From Melieria omissa (Eukaryota; Arthropoda; Insecta; Diptera; Ulidiidae): 64,000 nt of DNA. The stretch covers positions 56,791,900 through 56,855,899 of the forward strand of contig OZ020268.1 in the NCBI GenBank assembly GCA_963971225.1, given 5' to 3'. A program made the position numbers and the translations under genes. Positions within the stretch are counted from its first letter, which is position 1, and each line of letters begins with the position of its first letter. The notes under the pieces are model-generated. The model saw nothing but the letters and a program-made list of their open reading frames with translations, did no database searches and was not told the DNA's origin. Of the stretch, positions 33,725 to 44,465 are shown piece after piece.

Positions 33725-34046
33725 TAATAACAATGAATGTTTGGTTTCGTCAAGTGAACGGTACCTCAATTGTTTTTGTTACGTTAAAACTTTAAAATTT
33801 ACGTCAAGTTACCAATATTTTCAAATTCTGTTTGTATGCATTGCTGATCATTTTCACAGGATTTGTTTTGCGTTCGGTCGGCGTTTTTCTTTTAAAAATT
33901 AAAATTTCAATAACCAATCAAGAAAAATGTCCAGACAGAAAAGTTTAATTGCGGTATAGAAGCAATCCGCATCGAAGACTTTTCACTGTACACACATAGC
34001 CATTTTGTATTTTAAAAATGCTGGAATAAAACATGATATTTTTTAA

Positions 34047-34317
34047 CCTTCTGTCTGTCCTTTGCTCAAAATTGCTTTCGCTGTCCTTTGGGGTCAGGAT
34101 GACCCCAATCAAACTGTTATATAATTTACCGACAAAACATGAAGAAATCTACACATAAATCAGAAAAGAAAAGAGGAAAGCCTCGAATAGTGTTTTTCTT
34201 GATTTTTTATTGGGTTGTAAGCGCGATTAAAACTTAATAACAAAAGTACACAAAGCCGCTCAACCGTATTTTTAATTCCGCCTGGGGTCAAATATACCCC
34301 ACGGGACAGGCAGAAGG
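34047..34317. mobile_element. TTAA-flanked piggyBac MITE, 271 bp
   Basis: Inverted ends CCTTCTGYCTGTCC are bordered by TTAA (34043-34046 and 34318-34321). Just inside each end is a GGGGTCA-type palindrome (GGGGTCAGGATGACCCC on the left, GGGGTCAAATATACCCC on the right), a common feature of insect piggyBac termini. Confidence 0.85.
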
Positions 34318-34934
34318 TTAAAAACTGAATACTATGTGAGATTTATTTCTTTAAGAAGGATGGTTTAAAACAAAAAAAATTTCGATCGATTCTAAATTTC
34401 GATAAGATTCTTTATATTGGATGTCCACTGTATTTAATTTTTTCTGAAATTTTTTTTATTTTTTATATAAAACTACACTATATCACTATGAATTAAACTA
34501 TGTCAATCTGAAAGTAACATTATTTTGTATTTAATAAATGGAAATACATTATACCAAGGACAACATTCTTTTTTTACTTAGAAACGAGTTTATCGTATGT
34601 GCCACTGCAATATTTGAATCGCTCATAATAGTGCCCGCACAAATTATCGTATGTCCAAAATAACACCGTTGCGCTTTGCTGAAGTTATTAAAATAACCTA
34701 TTCCAAGTTTGGAACCCTAAATAAAGTGTGTATGCCAAAAATCATGCAGCTTTGTTGCGCCAATGCAGAGAAAACAAAAAAAAACGTCTCCTGTAAAATT
34801 TGATTTTTGGCTCATACGATAAAAACGCGGGAAGGGCTCGATATGTTTACTTCATATGTGTAGAAATCTACACATGAGGGTTACCAATGTAAGTTTTTTT
34901 ATAAAGGCTCTAAAAAATGTTTTTTAATTGATAA

Positions 34935-35858
34935 CACTGTGCGACAGCATTTTTCACACTGGAAAAAATCCATATGGGCGTGAAACTAGAGACCAAACAT
35001 AGTAATACTGCGTATTCAGTTTTTCATTTCTACATCCTTTGTCCTTTTAAAAGGACTTCAAAATTTTGAAGGGGATAAAAAATAAAAAAAATATAAAAAA
35101 TACTTAGCCTCGTTAAAATATGGCAATATGTATATCAAATGAAAGAGGAAAAGCTCAAGAATTTAAATAAAATTGACTTTTTATCTATTTGTAAAAAAAG
35201 GACATGAAAAAGGTCCTTTGAAAATTGTAATCCTTTATATCCTTGAAAATTTATAACGAATTTTCTTGAAAAGTAAGTATGTTAGAACCCAAAATCTCTT
35301 TGATCACGTGTCAAAATTTCATTACTCTAATTTTATTTGTTCGAAAGTTATTAAAAAAAAGGTGGGAGCTGCAAGTCTAATGCAGTACAAATATTCTAAT
35401 TTATTTGCGTATCAGTATTTTAAATAATAAAAAAGATACAAAATCAAAGAAGCGAGAATAATGAAATTTTGACACGTGATCAAGGAGATTTTGGGTTTAA
35501 ACATACCTACTTTTTAAGAAAATTCGTTATAAATTTTCAAGGATATAAAGGATTAAAATTTTCAAAGGACCTTTTTCATGTCCTTTTTTTACAAATAGAT
35601 AAAAAATCATTTTTATTTAAATTCTTGAGCTTTTCCGCTTTCATTTGATATACATATCGCCATATTTTAACGAGGCTAAGTATTTTTTAAATTTTTTTTA
35701 TTTTTTATTCCCTTCAAAATTTTGAAGTCCTTTTAAAAGGACAAAGGATGTAGAAATGAAAAACTGAGTACGCAGTACTACTATGTTTGGTCTCTAGTTG
35801 CACGCCCATATGGATTTTTTCCAGTGTGAAAAAATGTTTTCATTTTTGTCGCACAGTG
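34935..35858. mobile_element. palindromic MITE, about 400 bp arms
   Basis: Ends CACTGTGCGACA are bordered by TAA (34932-34934 and 35859-35861). Arms 34935 to about 35333 and about 35453-35858 are highly similar inverted copies separated by about 120 bp, so the transcript or single strand could form a hairpin of about 400 bp. It lies within the piggyBac 5' region. Confidence 0.85.
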
Positions 35859-36904
35859 TAATATAGCAATTTTTGCTGTATATCGATGCTGTTGACAAAG
35901 TCTGAAAATTCGGAAAGATTTCAGATAGCCACTTTGGAGAAAATTGCAAAAGTGTATACTTGATGTGTAGATTTCTACACAAGGAGCAGATGAAGGTTAA
36001 GGTGTATATGTCAACATCCATTTAAATATGGTTATTGAGGAAACAGACGCAATAACACGGTCTGGGTAAATAAAAGTGTCAAATTTGGTTAGGAAAAAAC
36101 ATAAAAATAAAAATTGAAGGTTTTTCTTGTGGTGAAAAATAAACCAAATACGCGCAAAAAACTTAGGTAAATATCAGTGTTGGACTTAATTTTAAATGGT
36201 TTTTCATTATCCGAAATGATATCCGAGCATATCGTAAAAGGAACAAATTTATACAATGATTTCCAAAATGCCATAAAAATGTAAAGTGCCACCTTTTTTT
36301 CTTTGTAAGGTGCTCCCCCCTTTTTTCACTGTTTTGTGGTCCTATATCGGTAAAATGACTTTTTATTGCTCGGAATCGTCATTACGATGAATTTAAAGTG
36401 TTCTTAGTCAATTTTTCTCTAATCCTATCATGAGGAATAAATTAGTTCAGTTTTCTTCTTTAATTTCCATACAATTATTCGTTTTATTCGTTACCATTCA
36501 ATTTCGGTTTGCTTTTGGTCATTTTCTATCCAATTCAAATTAAATTAAATAATCTTTCGTAAATTTTCTAAATCATGCATTCTTACTTAAAATTTTTACG
36601 TTTTTAGTGGGTTTTTAAGGGGGTGGCACCTTACATTAAAAAATTTTAGGATGTCGATTTTGAACACTTTGGGAAATTGGCTGTAAAATTCTTATTTACG
36701 ACAAATTCAAATGAAGTGTTACCTTGGATCATAGCTCTTTAAACCCCCTTTCCAACGGTATAATAACTTTGGCCATAAGTTAATTTTCTAACGAGTAATG
36801 CGCAAAAAAGCTATGGGGTGGCACCTTACAAAGAATTCCCCTATCAGAAATTGTTACAATTTCTTTATTTTTATTTGTACTTACATAACTTGCTTGCAGT
36901 AATC

Positions 36905-37340
36905 ATGATAAGATTAGGTTAAGAATTTTTTCCTTTGTCGCTCCTCTTTTCCGCTTAATTTTCTACTTTCTTATGTATTTTCTTATTTTTCTCGCTTGTT
37001 TCAGCTTATTTTTCGATTCCCATTCAATCTCTCTCTCCCAAACTACTTTGTATTATTCCTTTTTAGGTTAGTTTAGGTTATTTAAGGTTAGGTTAAAAAC
37101 TTTTTCCTGTGTCGCTTCTTTTTTCTTCTTAATTTTTTACTTATGGATTTGTTGTATTTTCTCGCTTTTTTTAGATTACTTATTTTTACTTTTTTATTCC
37201 TATTTAATCTCTCCCAAACAAATTTTTATTATTCCTATGTAGGTTAGGAATTTTTTCCTTTTGTAGCCGTTTTCCCGTTCAACTTTCTACTTTCTTATGG
37301 ATATTTTTGGTTTCCGTTGCTCATTTCAGTTTACTTATCT
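36905..37340. repeat. tandem repeat, about 175 bp unit, two and a half copies
   Basis: Units share AGGTTAGG-type starts, TTTTTTCCTTTGTCGC, TTCTACTTTCTTATG and TATTATTCCT blocks (about 36910, 37085 and 37240). No coding frame. Confidence 0.65.
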
Positions 37341-37412
37341 TTACTTACTTACTTACTTAACTGGCCATAACAACCCGTTATCAGGTTACGGCCTGCCGCA
37401 AAACTTCTCTCC
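37341..37412 (-). mobile_element. RTE 3' end fragment
   Basis: The TTAC repeat and AACTGGCCATAACAACCCGT block match the 3' end of the RTE at 28318 almost exactly, with one difference noted (TATCAGG versus TATCGGG). It is a 5'-truncated copy of about 70 bases. Confidence 0.85.
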
Positions 37413-37513
37413 ACTTACTTACTTACTTTACTCCACTCCACTACTTATCTTTACTACTTTATTTTAATTCACTCTCCTTCCATTTTTCCTTTACTGTGCT
37501 TTTTCACATAGTA

Positions 37514-38488
37514 AGGGAGAGGGCTGGGTTGTGAACCAGGCTGGGGTGTGAACCATTGCCGTTTTTTCTTTCCCTAATTGACATATCGCCAATCTTTCAA
37601 CTGTCAATTTTGTCTTATGATATGACTCTACTCTGTGGTTACACCGAAGTACAAACACGTATTGCTTGTGGCAGCAATCGAGTTTGAAAGACATCGTGTT
37701 TGAAAATCGACTGCGAAAACTTGTTGGCTTTTTTTTAAAGTGCTATCTTAGTGACTGAGCTTATTGCAAAAAGGTCTGTGCAATACATGTTTATTTAGTG
37801 TTTTGATTCTATTTTACGATGCAATATTTGTTTATGTCGAATTATGATTGGAAGTGTCGTTTATTTTAAAGTTTCCAAAATGGCATCGTGGTTGGGCTGT
37901 GAACCACTGAGGTGGCTGGGTTATGAACCACCTGTTTTTCGTACTACATTTGTTCTAACACTGTCAAATATGGACGGATATATTAAAATAAAGTCATTTT
38001 ATATAATTTAACTCGATTTCGTTGTGTTCACTTGAAGTGAGCCAATACGAGAACACGTTCGTATTTCACATGCAAACATTCCGACACAGATTAGGATGAA
38101 AATTAAAAAAATTGAGCAGTTTCATTCATTGCGATTTTTTGGCCTAAGTGGCGTCATTATAACTTTTTTTCACCTCTTGAGGCTTCCTGATTAAATAAAT
38201 TCTCAATGTACTTAAAAATTATGGGTGTTTTCTTCGTATTTTCTGACTTTAATAGGGATTTTCCAGATGGTTCACAACCCAGCCACTTTTTTGAAAAAGC
38301 GAAAAATCACGTTCTTAGAAAATTGGACGTAGAGAGTTAAATTTCAATCAAAACGGTAATCTGTCTTCATAACAAAGTTGCGTTATATATTCACCTTTCC
38401 AACGGTATCTTCGATTTTTCGATATCTTTATTCTGAGAAAAGTTAGAGCCGAAAAACAAAACCCGGTTCACACCCCAGCCCTCTCCCT
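37514..38488. mobile_element. TA-flanked element with repeated GGGTTGTGAACCA motif, 975 bp
   Basis: Ends AGGGAGAGGGCTGGG (inverted, about 24 bp overall) are bordered by TA (37512-37513 and 38489-38490). The motif GGCTGGGTTGTGAACC recurs at about 37523, 37539, 37892, 37913, 38268 (inverted) and 38463 (inverted). No transposase frame. Confidence 0.75.
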
Positions 38489-38490
38489 TA

Positions 38491-39700
38491 CTTTTCTTTT
38501 TCAAGCTATGGCGTCCCTCAACTATAGTAAACTTTGTTTACTATTTCAGTTCAATGTTTTTCTTTCCTTTGGAATTAACTTTTCCCTCTCTCGTTCTTTT
38601 TGGTATACTTTTCAAACTTTGTTTCTTATTTAAATTTGATCTCTTTCTTTCAATGGGAAGGAAGAGATCCCTCTCGTTCCAACCCTTCTCTCGTTCTTCT
38701 AGTGGTACTTTTCATCCTTTGCCTCCTATTTCAGTTCAATGCTTTTCTTCCCTTTGCAATTATTATCTTTCTCCCTCGTTCTTCTAGGTATAAGGTGAAC
38801 TGTTCAAACTTTATTTTCTACTTCACTTCAACTTCCTTCTTCCCTTCGGTATTTTTCTTTTCTTCCTCTTTTTCCCCCTCAAAAGCACTTTTACGCTCTC
38901 ACTGTCACGTTTGTTTTGTTTAATCTTTTCTGCGCTAATTCTCTTCCATTCTTTAAATTTCCTTTTCCTTTTCTCTTCTATTCTAAAAAAGGGGGTTTTC
39001 CCTATAACTTCTAGCTCCATCCATTAACGGCTACTATTTCTTTTTCAGCTGGATCTTCCTTACATATGTATTCTTATACACTTCCCTTACTACAACTCTC
39101 CTCTTTGTCTTGTGCCTAAAAAGGTCTAGCACTTTTGTTGTATTTTTTTGTTACTTCTATTTTTACCTTTCATTCATTCAACAACAAGTTCAATATGACA
39201 GCGAATGTTTTCATTTGTTTCCTCTCTAATTCTTCCTTTCTGTCACATTTAATTATCTAACTTGCGCGTATTTCGAAAACTAAGCGCGAACACCAATGTT
39301 TTCATCTGTCTTCTCCATCTATCTTTCTTTTTCCTTTTCCTTTTATTTTTCTCTTTCTCTTTCTCCTTCTCTTTTTCTTTCTCTCTTTCTCTCTTTCTCT
39401 ATTTTATTTTTTCTCTTTATTTTCCTTTTCCTTTTTCTTTTTCTTTTTCTTTTTAATTTTACTTTTTTTATTTTTATTTATTTTTACTTTTATTTATCTT
39501 TTTCTTCCTCTTTCTCGTTTTCGTTTTCTTTTTTTGACCCTTTAACTTTAACTTTTCCTGTTTCTTTTTCTTTTTTGTCCCTTTCCCGTTTTCTTTTTAT
39601 TTTTCTTTTTCTTTCTCTTTATCTTTCTTTTTCTCTTTCTCTTTCCCTCACTTTCCATTCCCTCGCTCGCACTTTCCTCTGTTTTATTTAACTGCTTGAG
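38491..39700 (+). repeat. pyrimidine-rich tandem repeats and TTTTC/CTTT tract
   Basis: From 38530 to 38850 three diverged units of about 120-130 bp share TATTTCAGTTCAATG, CTTCCCTTTG and CTCTCTCGTTCTT. From 39310 to 39665 the + strand is almost pure T/C (TTTTC, TCTTTC). Long open frames here are simply low-complexity Phe/Ser/Leu and are not genes. Confidence 0.8.
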
Positions 39701-40860
39701 TTATCAGCCAGAATATGTTCTGCCTTTCGCAGCACTTCCTTTTTAATTATTTAAAAAACTCTTAAACATTTTAGTGAAAAATTCGCTGCCATTATTCACG
39801 TTTAATGTGCTTTAAATGTTCCAATGGAAAAGCCAACTTTATTTAACCCCCATTGGACTTTGGCAGCTTCCGGTGCATTAAGCAGATTCATCTAACACGG
39901 CCAACTTTTGTGTAAACGTCAAAAATTCAATGAGTGTTTTTCTTGTTGTTTCGTTAAATGAAAACCTCAATCGGCAAATTGACTGCAACAAAACCCACAC
40001 AAATATACCGAAAAAACATTTACATGTGTGCGTGCATGTGTACAGGTGTTAGTAACGGGATTACACACCTTGTTGTGTGCCTTTGTGTGTGTGTGTTTGT
40101 GTAGAGTTACGCGCGCCGTTTATCTAAACATTTCGCGGTTATTTGTTTTCGCCAAAATCACACAACTGCTGCTCAGCAACGCGGACACGTGCCACGCTTT
40201 GATTATTTAATATTTAATTTGTGTAATTTTTATTGATGTAATTGTTGTTGTTGTTGTTATTGTAGCTTTAACGCGATTTGTAGCATTGGACACATTTATT
40301 TTATTAACAATTCATAGCCAAACGAAAGTAATGTCATTTCGCTTTGCGGTTTGCCGTGTACGCGTTTTTAATTAACAAATTTTGTCGCTGTAGACAATTT
40401 CATTGCATGCAGTTAATTGAAACTGACAATGCAACAACAATAAGCACAACGATAATACAACATAGATAACAATAAATAAAATCAGACAGCGGCCAGGCAG
40501 CAGCAGCAGCAGCAGCAACAGCAGAAGCGCCAGCAACAACACAACACAATGTATAAATGGCGGGTAAATATCTAAATGATAAATTGCATTTTAATGCGAA
40601 ATTCTGTTGCAAGCATTTGTTTGCGCAACTCACTCAAAGAAATTAATTATGCGCCGACCACGTGTAATGGCGTTTTTTTTGGGGGGTTTTTTTCATTAGG
40701 TTCATCAGCCAAATACGGTTTAGGCACGCACCAAATATGTCGAGTGGTTGCGCAACCAAATTGAAATGATTATGGAAAACATTTTTATAACAGAGTTTTG
40801 TTGTTTTAATACGAATGCAATGTTTGGAAATTTTGTGGAAATGTGAGAATTTGCCAAAAG
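39701..40860. other. intergenic
   Basis: Contains GTGTGTGT (about 40086-40100), GTT (40242-40258) and CAG (40500-40515) simple repeats. No coding frame is supported. Confidence 0.45.
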
Positions 40861-40879
40861 GAGATTGAGAATAGTGTTT

Positions 40880-41065
40880 TTGAGTTGAGTGGGGGAATAT
40901 TTGATTTGAATTTGAAGGTATTTGAGCTGAATCTGAATGTTTTTGAGTTGAAAAAGAAGGGTTTTCATTTGAAAATTAATGATTTTGATTTGAAAATGAA
41001 CATTTACGATTTGAAAATGAACGAGTTTGATTTGAATTTGAACATTTATGATTTGAAGAGTCTGC
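40880..41065. repeat. 21 bp minisatellite, open on both strands
   Basis: About eight degenerate copies of a 21-base unit built on GATTTGAAAATGAAC encode a seven-residue repeat ([FY]-[DE]-L-[KN]-[LM]-N-x) on the + strand. The unit is also open on the - strand. A partial further copy lies at 41160-41220. Confidence 0.8.
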
Positions 41066-41798
41066 ATCTGTTGTAAATGCCTAAAGTTGCAATTGAAATA
41101 TTGAAAACATTTCTCAAATACGTAAGAAATTCAAATTAATTTAATTTATTAATTCAATTAATTTTAATTTGAAAATAAATGATTTTGATTTGAATTTGAA
41201 CATTTATGATCTGAAAAGTATGCATTTGTTGTAAATATCTAAAGTTTTAGTTGAAATATAGAAACAATTTCTCAAATATGTAAGAAATTCTGTTTTATGC
41301 AAACATACCTTCTGATAAAAATATTTATATCTGGATTTTGTCAATGAATCGATTATCGATTTCAATTGTATTTTATTTAAATTTAAGTCCAATACAAGCA
41401 ATGCAAATATTTCAATGATTCCTGCAATCTTGAAAACATATTTCGTGGACTAATTTTTGATTACCTTCAGCTCCTTCTACGAGTTCTTCTCGCGAACTGT
41501 TAGCTTCAGCATGAATATGGAGCTATGCACGTTGTTGTTGATCAAATAGTCGCTAACAAGACGAGATTTGTGAGCCAGTCTCATCTTGTCTCTCTTCACA
41601 ATTCTAGCCTCTTATCACGAACATTCTCCCTCAAACGCTCAAATTCGCTCACAAATACTCCTCTGGTAACATTGTACAACCCAAAAACAAAATGACAAGA
41701 TTCTGAGATACTGCTTCTGGTAGAGAGAGCAAAAAGAAAAGCACGTTATTTGGCTGTTTGAAAGTAAACGTCTACCTACCGTTCAACTACGAAATTAA

Positions 41799-41998
41799 CC
41801 CTTCAACACATTTTCACTTTTGATTTATTCCTGGTCTTCCAGTTGAATTTTGAATACCTATAGCAGAATTTTATGGCCAATATTTTCGTGGTAAATTTTG
41901 TTCTTAAAAGTCCTTAAAAGTTCTTAAATTCGAAGCACATTTCTTGGAATTTTAGGAAAAATGGGCCACTTTGACCCATACAAATGAGTGTTAAAGGT
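41799..41998. mobile_element. TTAA-flanked MITE, 200 bp
   Basis: Ends CCCTTCAACAC and (rc right) ACCTTTAACAC are bordered by TTAA (41795-41798 and 41999-42002). Confidence 0.6.
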
Positions 41999-42412
41999 TT
42001 AATTGTTCTAAAAAAAATCTTCCTCATAGCATTTTACATTTAATTGCTGAACACATCATATAACTTAAATGACAGGTCATATGGTTTCTGTATGCCGATC
42101 TGCCATAAGAATAATACAAATAATAATTCCTCCTAAAAAAATTCAAAACATCATCAATCACAATACGGCCCATTTTATAATCTCCACTCATTTTCATTGA
42201 ATTCCCCTTAATTTAAAATTTTTCTTCACCTTTTTTCTAATAGTGCCCACAACTATTAAAACTGCCCAAAACAATAATTGTTTTGTGCATTTTTCCTTCA
42301 GTCAAGTGCGAAATTTTAATTAATTTTCTTTGTCTCAATTTTTGGCGTATTTCGGTTTTTAATTTATTTTCGTTCAGCTCACACTTTTGTTGCTGTTTCT
42401 TTCGTATGCCAG

Positions 42413-42549
42413 CGGCGAGTTGGCCAACAAACCGGATGATATCAAAACTCCAACAACAACATCCGTTACTGGCACACCAAATGCAAAGGACAACGCATCG
42501 ACAACGGCAAAAAGCAAAACCGAAAAGCGCGATTCCGCCAATCAAACTG
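42413..42549 (+). CDS. exon of a Gln/Pro-rich protein of unknown function (upstream-most exon seen)
   Basis: Lies between a good acceptor (TTTCTTTCGTATGCCAG, ending 42412) and ACTG|GTAAAT (42549). The frame GELANKPDDIKTPTTTSVTG, TPNAKDNASTTAKSKTEKRD, SANQTG links in phase 1 to the next exon. A second frame is also open, but only this one joins in phase to the following exon without a stop. It starts in phase 2, so at least one upstream coding exon, not found in the window, is needed for the initiator Met. Confidence 0.6.
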
Positions 42550-42669
42550 GTAAATGAAAGCAATGAAAATGCTTGGGCGCAGTAATTAATTAAAAAATAC
42601 GAAACATATTAAAAAATGCCCAAAATGCCAAAATTAAAAAATCGAAATTATATATTCGCATATTTTAAG

Positions 42670-42836
42670 GCACACCAGCCGTGCACCGCATCCAGGACGA
42701 ACCGTTCAGGCCGATTTATGCGCCCGGACAGTATCAACAGGAGGCGTTGGCGTCGGCCTCGGCGCCGGCTGCTGCAGTGAATGCCGCCTTTCAGCCGACA
42801 ACGGTGCGCTACATGGCCGCCGAAGCAGTGCCACAG
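42670..42836 (+). CDS. second exon of the Gln/Pro-rich protein
   Basis: Acceptor TATTTTAAG (42661-42669), donor CCACAG|GTAAGC (42836), phase 1 in and phase 0 out. It encodes TPAVHRIQDEPFRPIYAPGQ and YQQEALASASAP...TVRYMAAEAVPQ. GC-rich third positions contrast sharply with the AT-rich introns. The downstream intron is 7.8 kb. Confidence 0.7.
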
Positions 42837-43554
42837 GTAAGCGAAGCAGCTGTCTGTCGCACACCCACACACACACACACACACATACACACAAACATAC
42901 ATACAAACATATCTGTTGTAATGGTAATTACGCGTATGCCGCATTTGTGAATTGTATTCACCGCACGCAATGCGTTGCCGTCAAGTATGAGTACTGCCGG
43001 GCGCTTGGATGGACGGCTGATTCCGTGAGAGATGGGGGGGCGGGCGTTGTGTGTGGGTTGTTTGCGAACGCATTTATCTGTGAACGGCACGTGCGTCCTT
43101 ATGCCTCACATGGGCCGTGAACAAATACGCAACCATCAACACAGACAACTGCGAGAAGCCACCACTCATACGTGAAAGTACTTACTTGCCTTGGAGCGGA
43201 GTTCGTGGCGCCCCAAAATGACTTGGGGCCCCAACTTAGTTTTATTGATTTATTTTTAAACATATGACGTGATTTCTTTGTGAAAAGTGGTATATAAATA
43301 ATATTTAATAAATATCAAGTGTCACACTCCTTTGTCACAAAATTTTTACTATTACTCTTGTCTAGTTTTTGCTTTTTTTGAAGAAATATTAACATTTACT
43401 TGTATAAAATCTTGTCACATAGGGAATATCTTTATGTGTGACAACTTTCTGACAAATAGTCACGTTTTAATGTATGTAATATGTTTAAAAAAAAGCACGT
43501 TGACTAAAAAATTATTTTATAATTTGTAGTTTTTGCGTAAAAATGTATAAATAT

Positions 43555-44465
43555 CAGGTGTACAACTTTGCTTCCGCCGTTTTCCGATAGGTGGCTGTAC
43601 CGGCTGAGGCTGGTTGAAATACATAGATGGTAATGCCTTTAAAGTGAGTGTGGACAGTGCCTAACGAATTGTCATCGCCGTTTCAGTGACAGTTGTTCTT
43701 GTTTTCGTATTATTCACGCTCGAAAATGTTCGTTTATGTGCCCAATTCTCGCCATTTGCGGGAAGTTTTACTTTTCTGTTACAATTCGAAAAAAAAATGC
43801 AGCTGAAGCGCATCGAATGGTCTCAGAAACTTACGGTGATGCTGCTCTGAGTGAAAGAACGTGTCGGGAGTGGTTTCAACGTTTTAAAAATGGTGATTTC
43901 GATGTCGAAGACAAACATGGTGGTGGAAGAGAAAAAACCTTCAAAGATGAACAACTAGAAGCATTGCTTGATGAAGATTCGTGCCAAACCCAAGAAGAGC
44001 TTGCCGAATCGTTGGGAGTGAGTCAGCAAGCCATTTCAAAACGTCTCAAGGCCCTGGGCATGATTCAGAAAGAAGACAAACTCATCCTCCAACACGACAA
44101 TGCTCGGCCTCACGTCGCAAAAGTGGTCAAAAAGTACCTGGAAACGCTGAAATGGGAAGTCTTGCCCCACCCGCCGTATTCCCCAGATGTCGCCCCTTCT
44201 GACTTCCACCTATTCCGTTCGATGGCACACGGCCTGGCAGATCAACATTTTCAATCCTTCGAAGAATTGGAAAAATGGATTGCTTCATGGATAGCGTCAA
44301 AAGAGGACTCCTTTTTTCGAGCCGGGATCCGAAAATTGCCGGAAAGATGGGAGAAAGTTGTCGCTAGCGACGGACAATACTTTGAATAATACATCTGTAA
44401 GCACTTTTTCGCAATAAAGCTTTTAATTTTGGAAAAAAACGGCGGAAGCAAAGTTGTACACCTGA
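43555..44465 (+). mobile_element. mariner transposon, internally deleted (911 bp)
   Basis: Perfect inverted ends starting TCAGGTGTACAACTTTGCTT are bordered by TA (43553-43554 and 44466-44467). Intact mariners are about 1.3 kb, so about 0.35-0.4 kb is missing. The transposase remnant is at 43726-44389. Confidence 0.93.
43726..44389 (+). pseudogene. mariner transposase remnant
   Basis: The N-terminal double helix-turn-helix is present (SERTCREWFQRFKNGDFDVE; QTQEELAESLGVSQQAISKR). So is the C-terminal catalytic part with LQHDNARPHVAK and PYSPDVAPSDFHLFRSM, which hold the second and third Asp of the DD34D triad. The block between them, including the first catalytic Asp of the GDEKW motif, is deleted after KALGMIQKE (about 44075), in frame. 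A one-base change in the A-run at about 43788-43796 shifts the start (ATG 43726). Closest in style to mauritiana-type mariners. Confidence 0.9.

Larger units (their letters stand above)
32155..34430. mobile_element. pogo/Tigger-like element, non-autonomous, carrying three MITEs
   Basis: Ends CAGTGGACGTCCAGTTTAAC and (rc right) CAGTGGACATCCAATATAAA are bordered by TA (32153-32154 and 34431-34432). CAGTNGAC...CCA..TTAACGAA termini are typical of pogo/Tigger elements. Further TTAACGAA/ATAACGAA motifs lie at 32187, 32201 and 32986. After removing MITEs at 32245-32959, 33057-33724 and 34047-34317 about 0.6 kb is left and no transposase remains. Confidence 0.7.
28115..34841. mobile_element. TA-flanked element with TTTATCGTATG repeats (carrier of RTE and pogo-like insertions)
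   Basis: Ends TCGAGCCCTTCCCGCG followed by TTTTATCGTATGAGCC on both sides (about 33 bp, near perfect) are bordered by TA (28113-28114 and 34842-34843). The motif TTTATCGTATGWSC occurs about six times near the ends: 28132, 28261, 31586 (inverted), 34590, 34643 and 34812 (inverted). Removing the RTE (28318-31571) and the pogo-like element (32155-34430) leaves about 1.2 kb of its own DNA without a transposase frame. Confidence 0.7.
24959..35996 (-). mobile_element. piggyBac transposon, heavily interrupted
   Basis: Ends are CCTTCATCTGCTCC on both sides, each bordered by TTAA (24955-24958 and 35997-36000). A subterminal palindrome, TGTGTAGATTTCTACACA-type, lies just inside both ends (about 25001-25020 and 35962-35981), with copies at 25741-25760 and 34856-34875. 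The transposase lies on the minus strand (27994 to 25114). The 11 kb span is mostly later insertions: an inverted duplication plus LINE 3' end within the coding region, a TA-flanked element (28115-34841) in its 5' region, and a palindromic MITE (34935-35858). Confidence 0.8.
24860..36842. mobile_element. outermost TA-flanked element of the nest, repeated TTTGTAAGGTGCCACC motif
   Basis: Left end TA|GGGGAATTCTTTGTAAGG and right end (rc) of the same sequence are bordered by TA at 24858-24859 and 36843-36844. The terminal repeats share about 24 bases. The internal motif GTAAGGTGCCACC appears twice at the left (24871-24902) and near the right end at about 36283-36320, 36622-36637 (inverted) and 36816-36834 (inverted). 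Only the outer ~70 bases and about 36001-36842 are this element's own DNA; the rest is later insertions, including the piggyBac at 24959-35996. No transposase frame remains. Confidence 0.7.

Noticed and set aside
39262..39691. Long Phe/Ser-rich frames
   Set aside because: They are translations of a TTTTC/TCTTTC tract.
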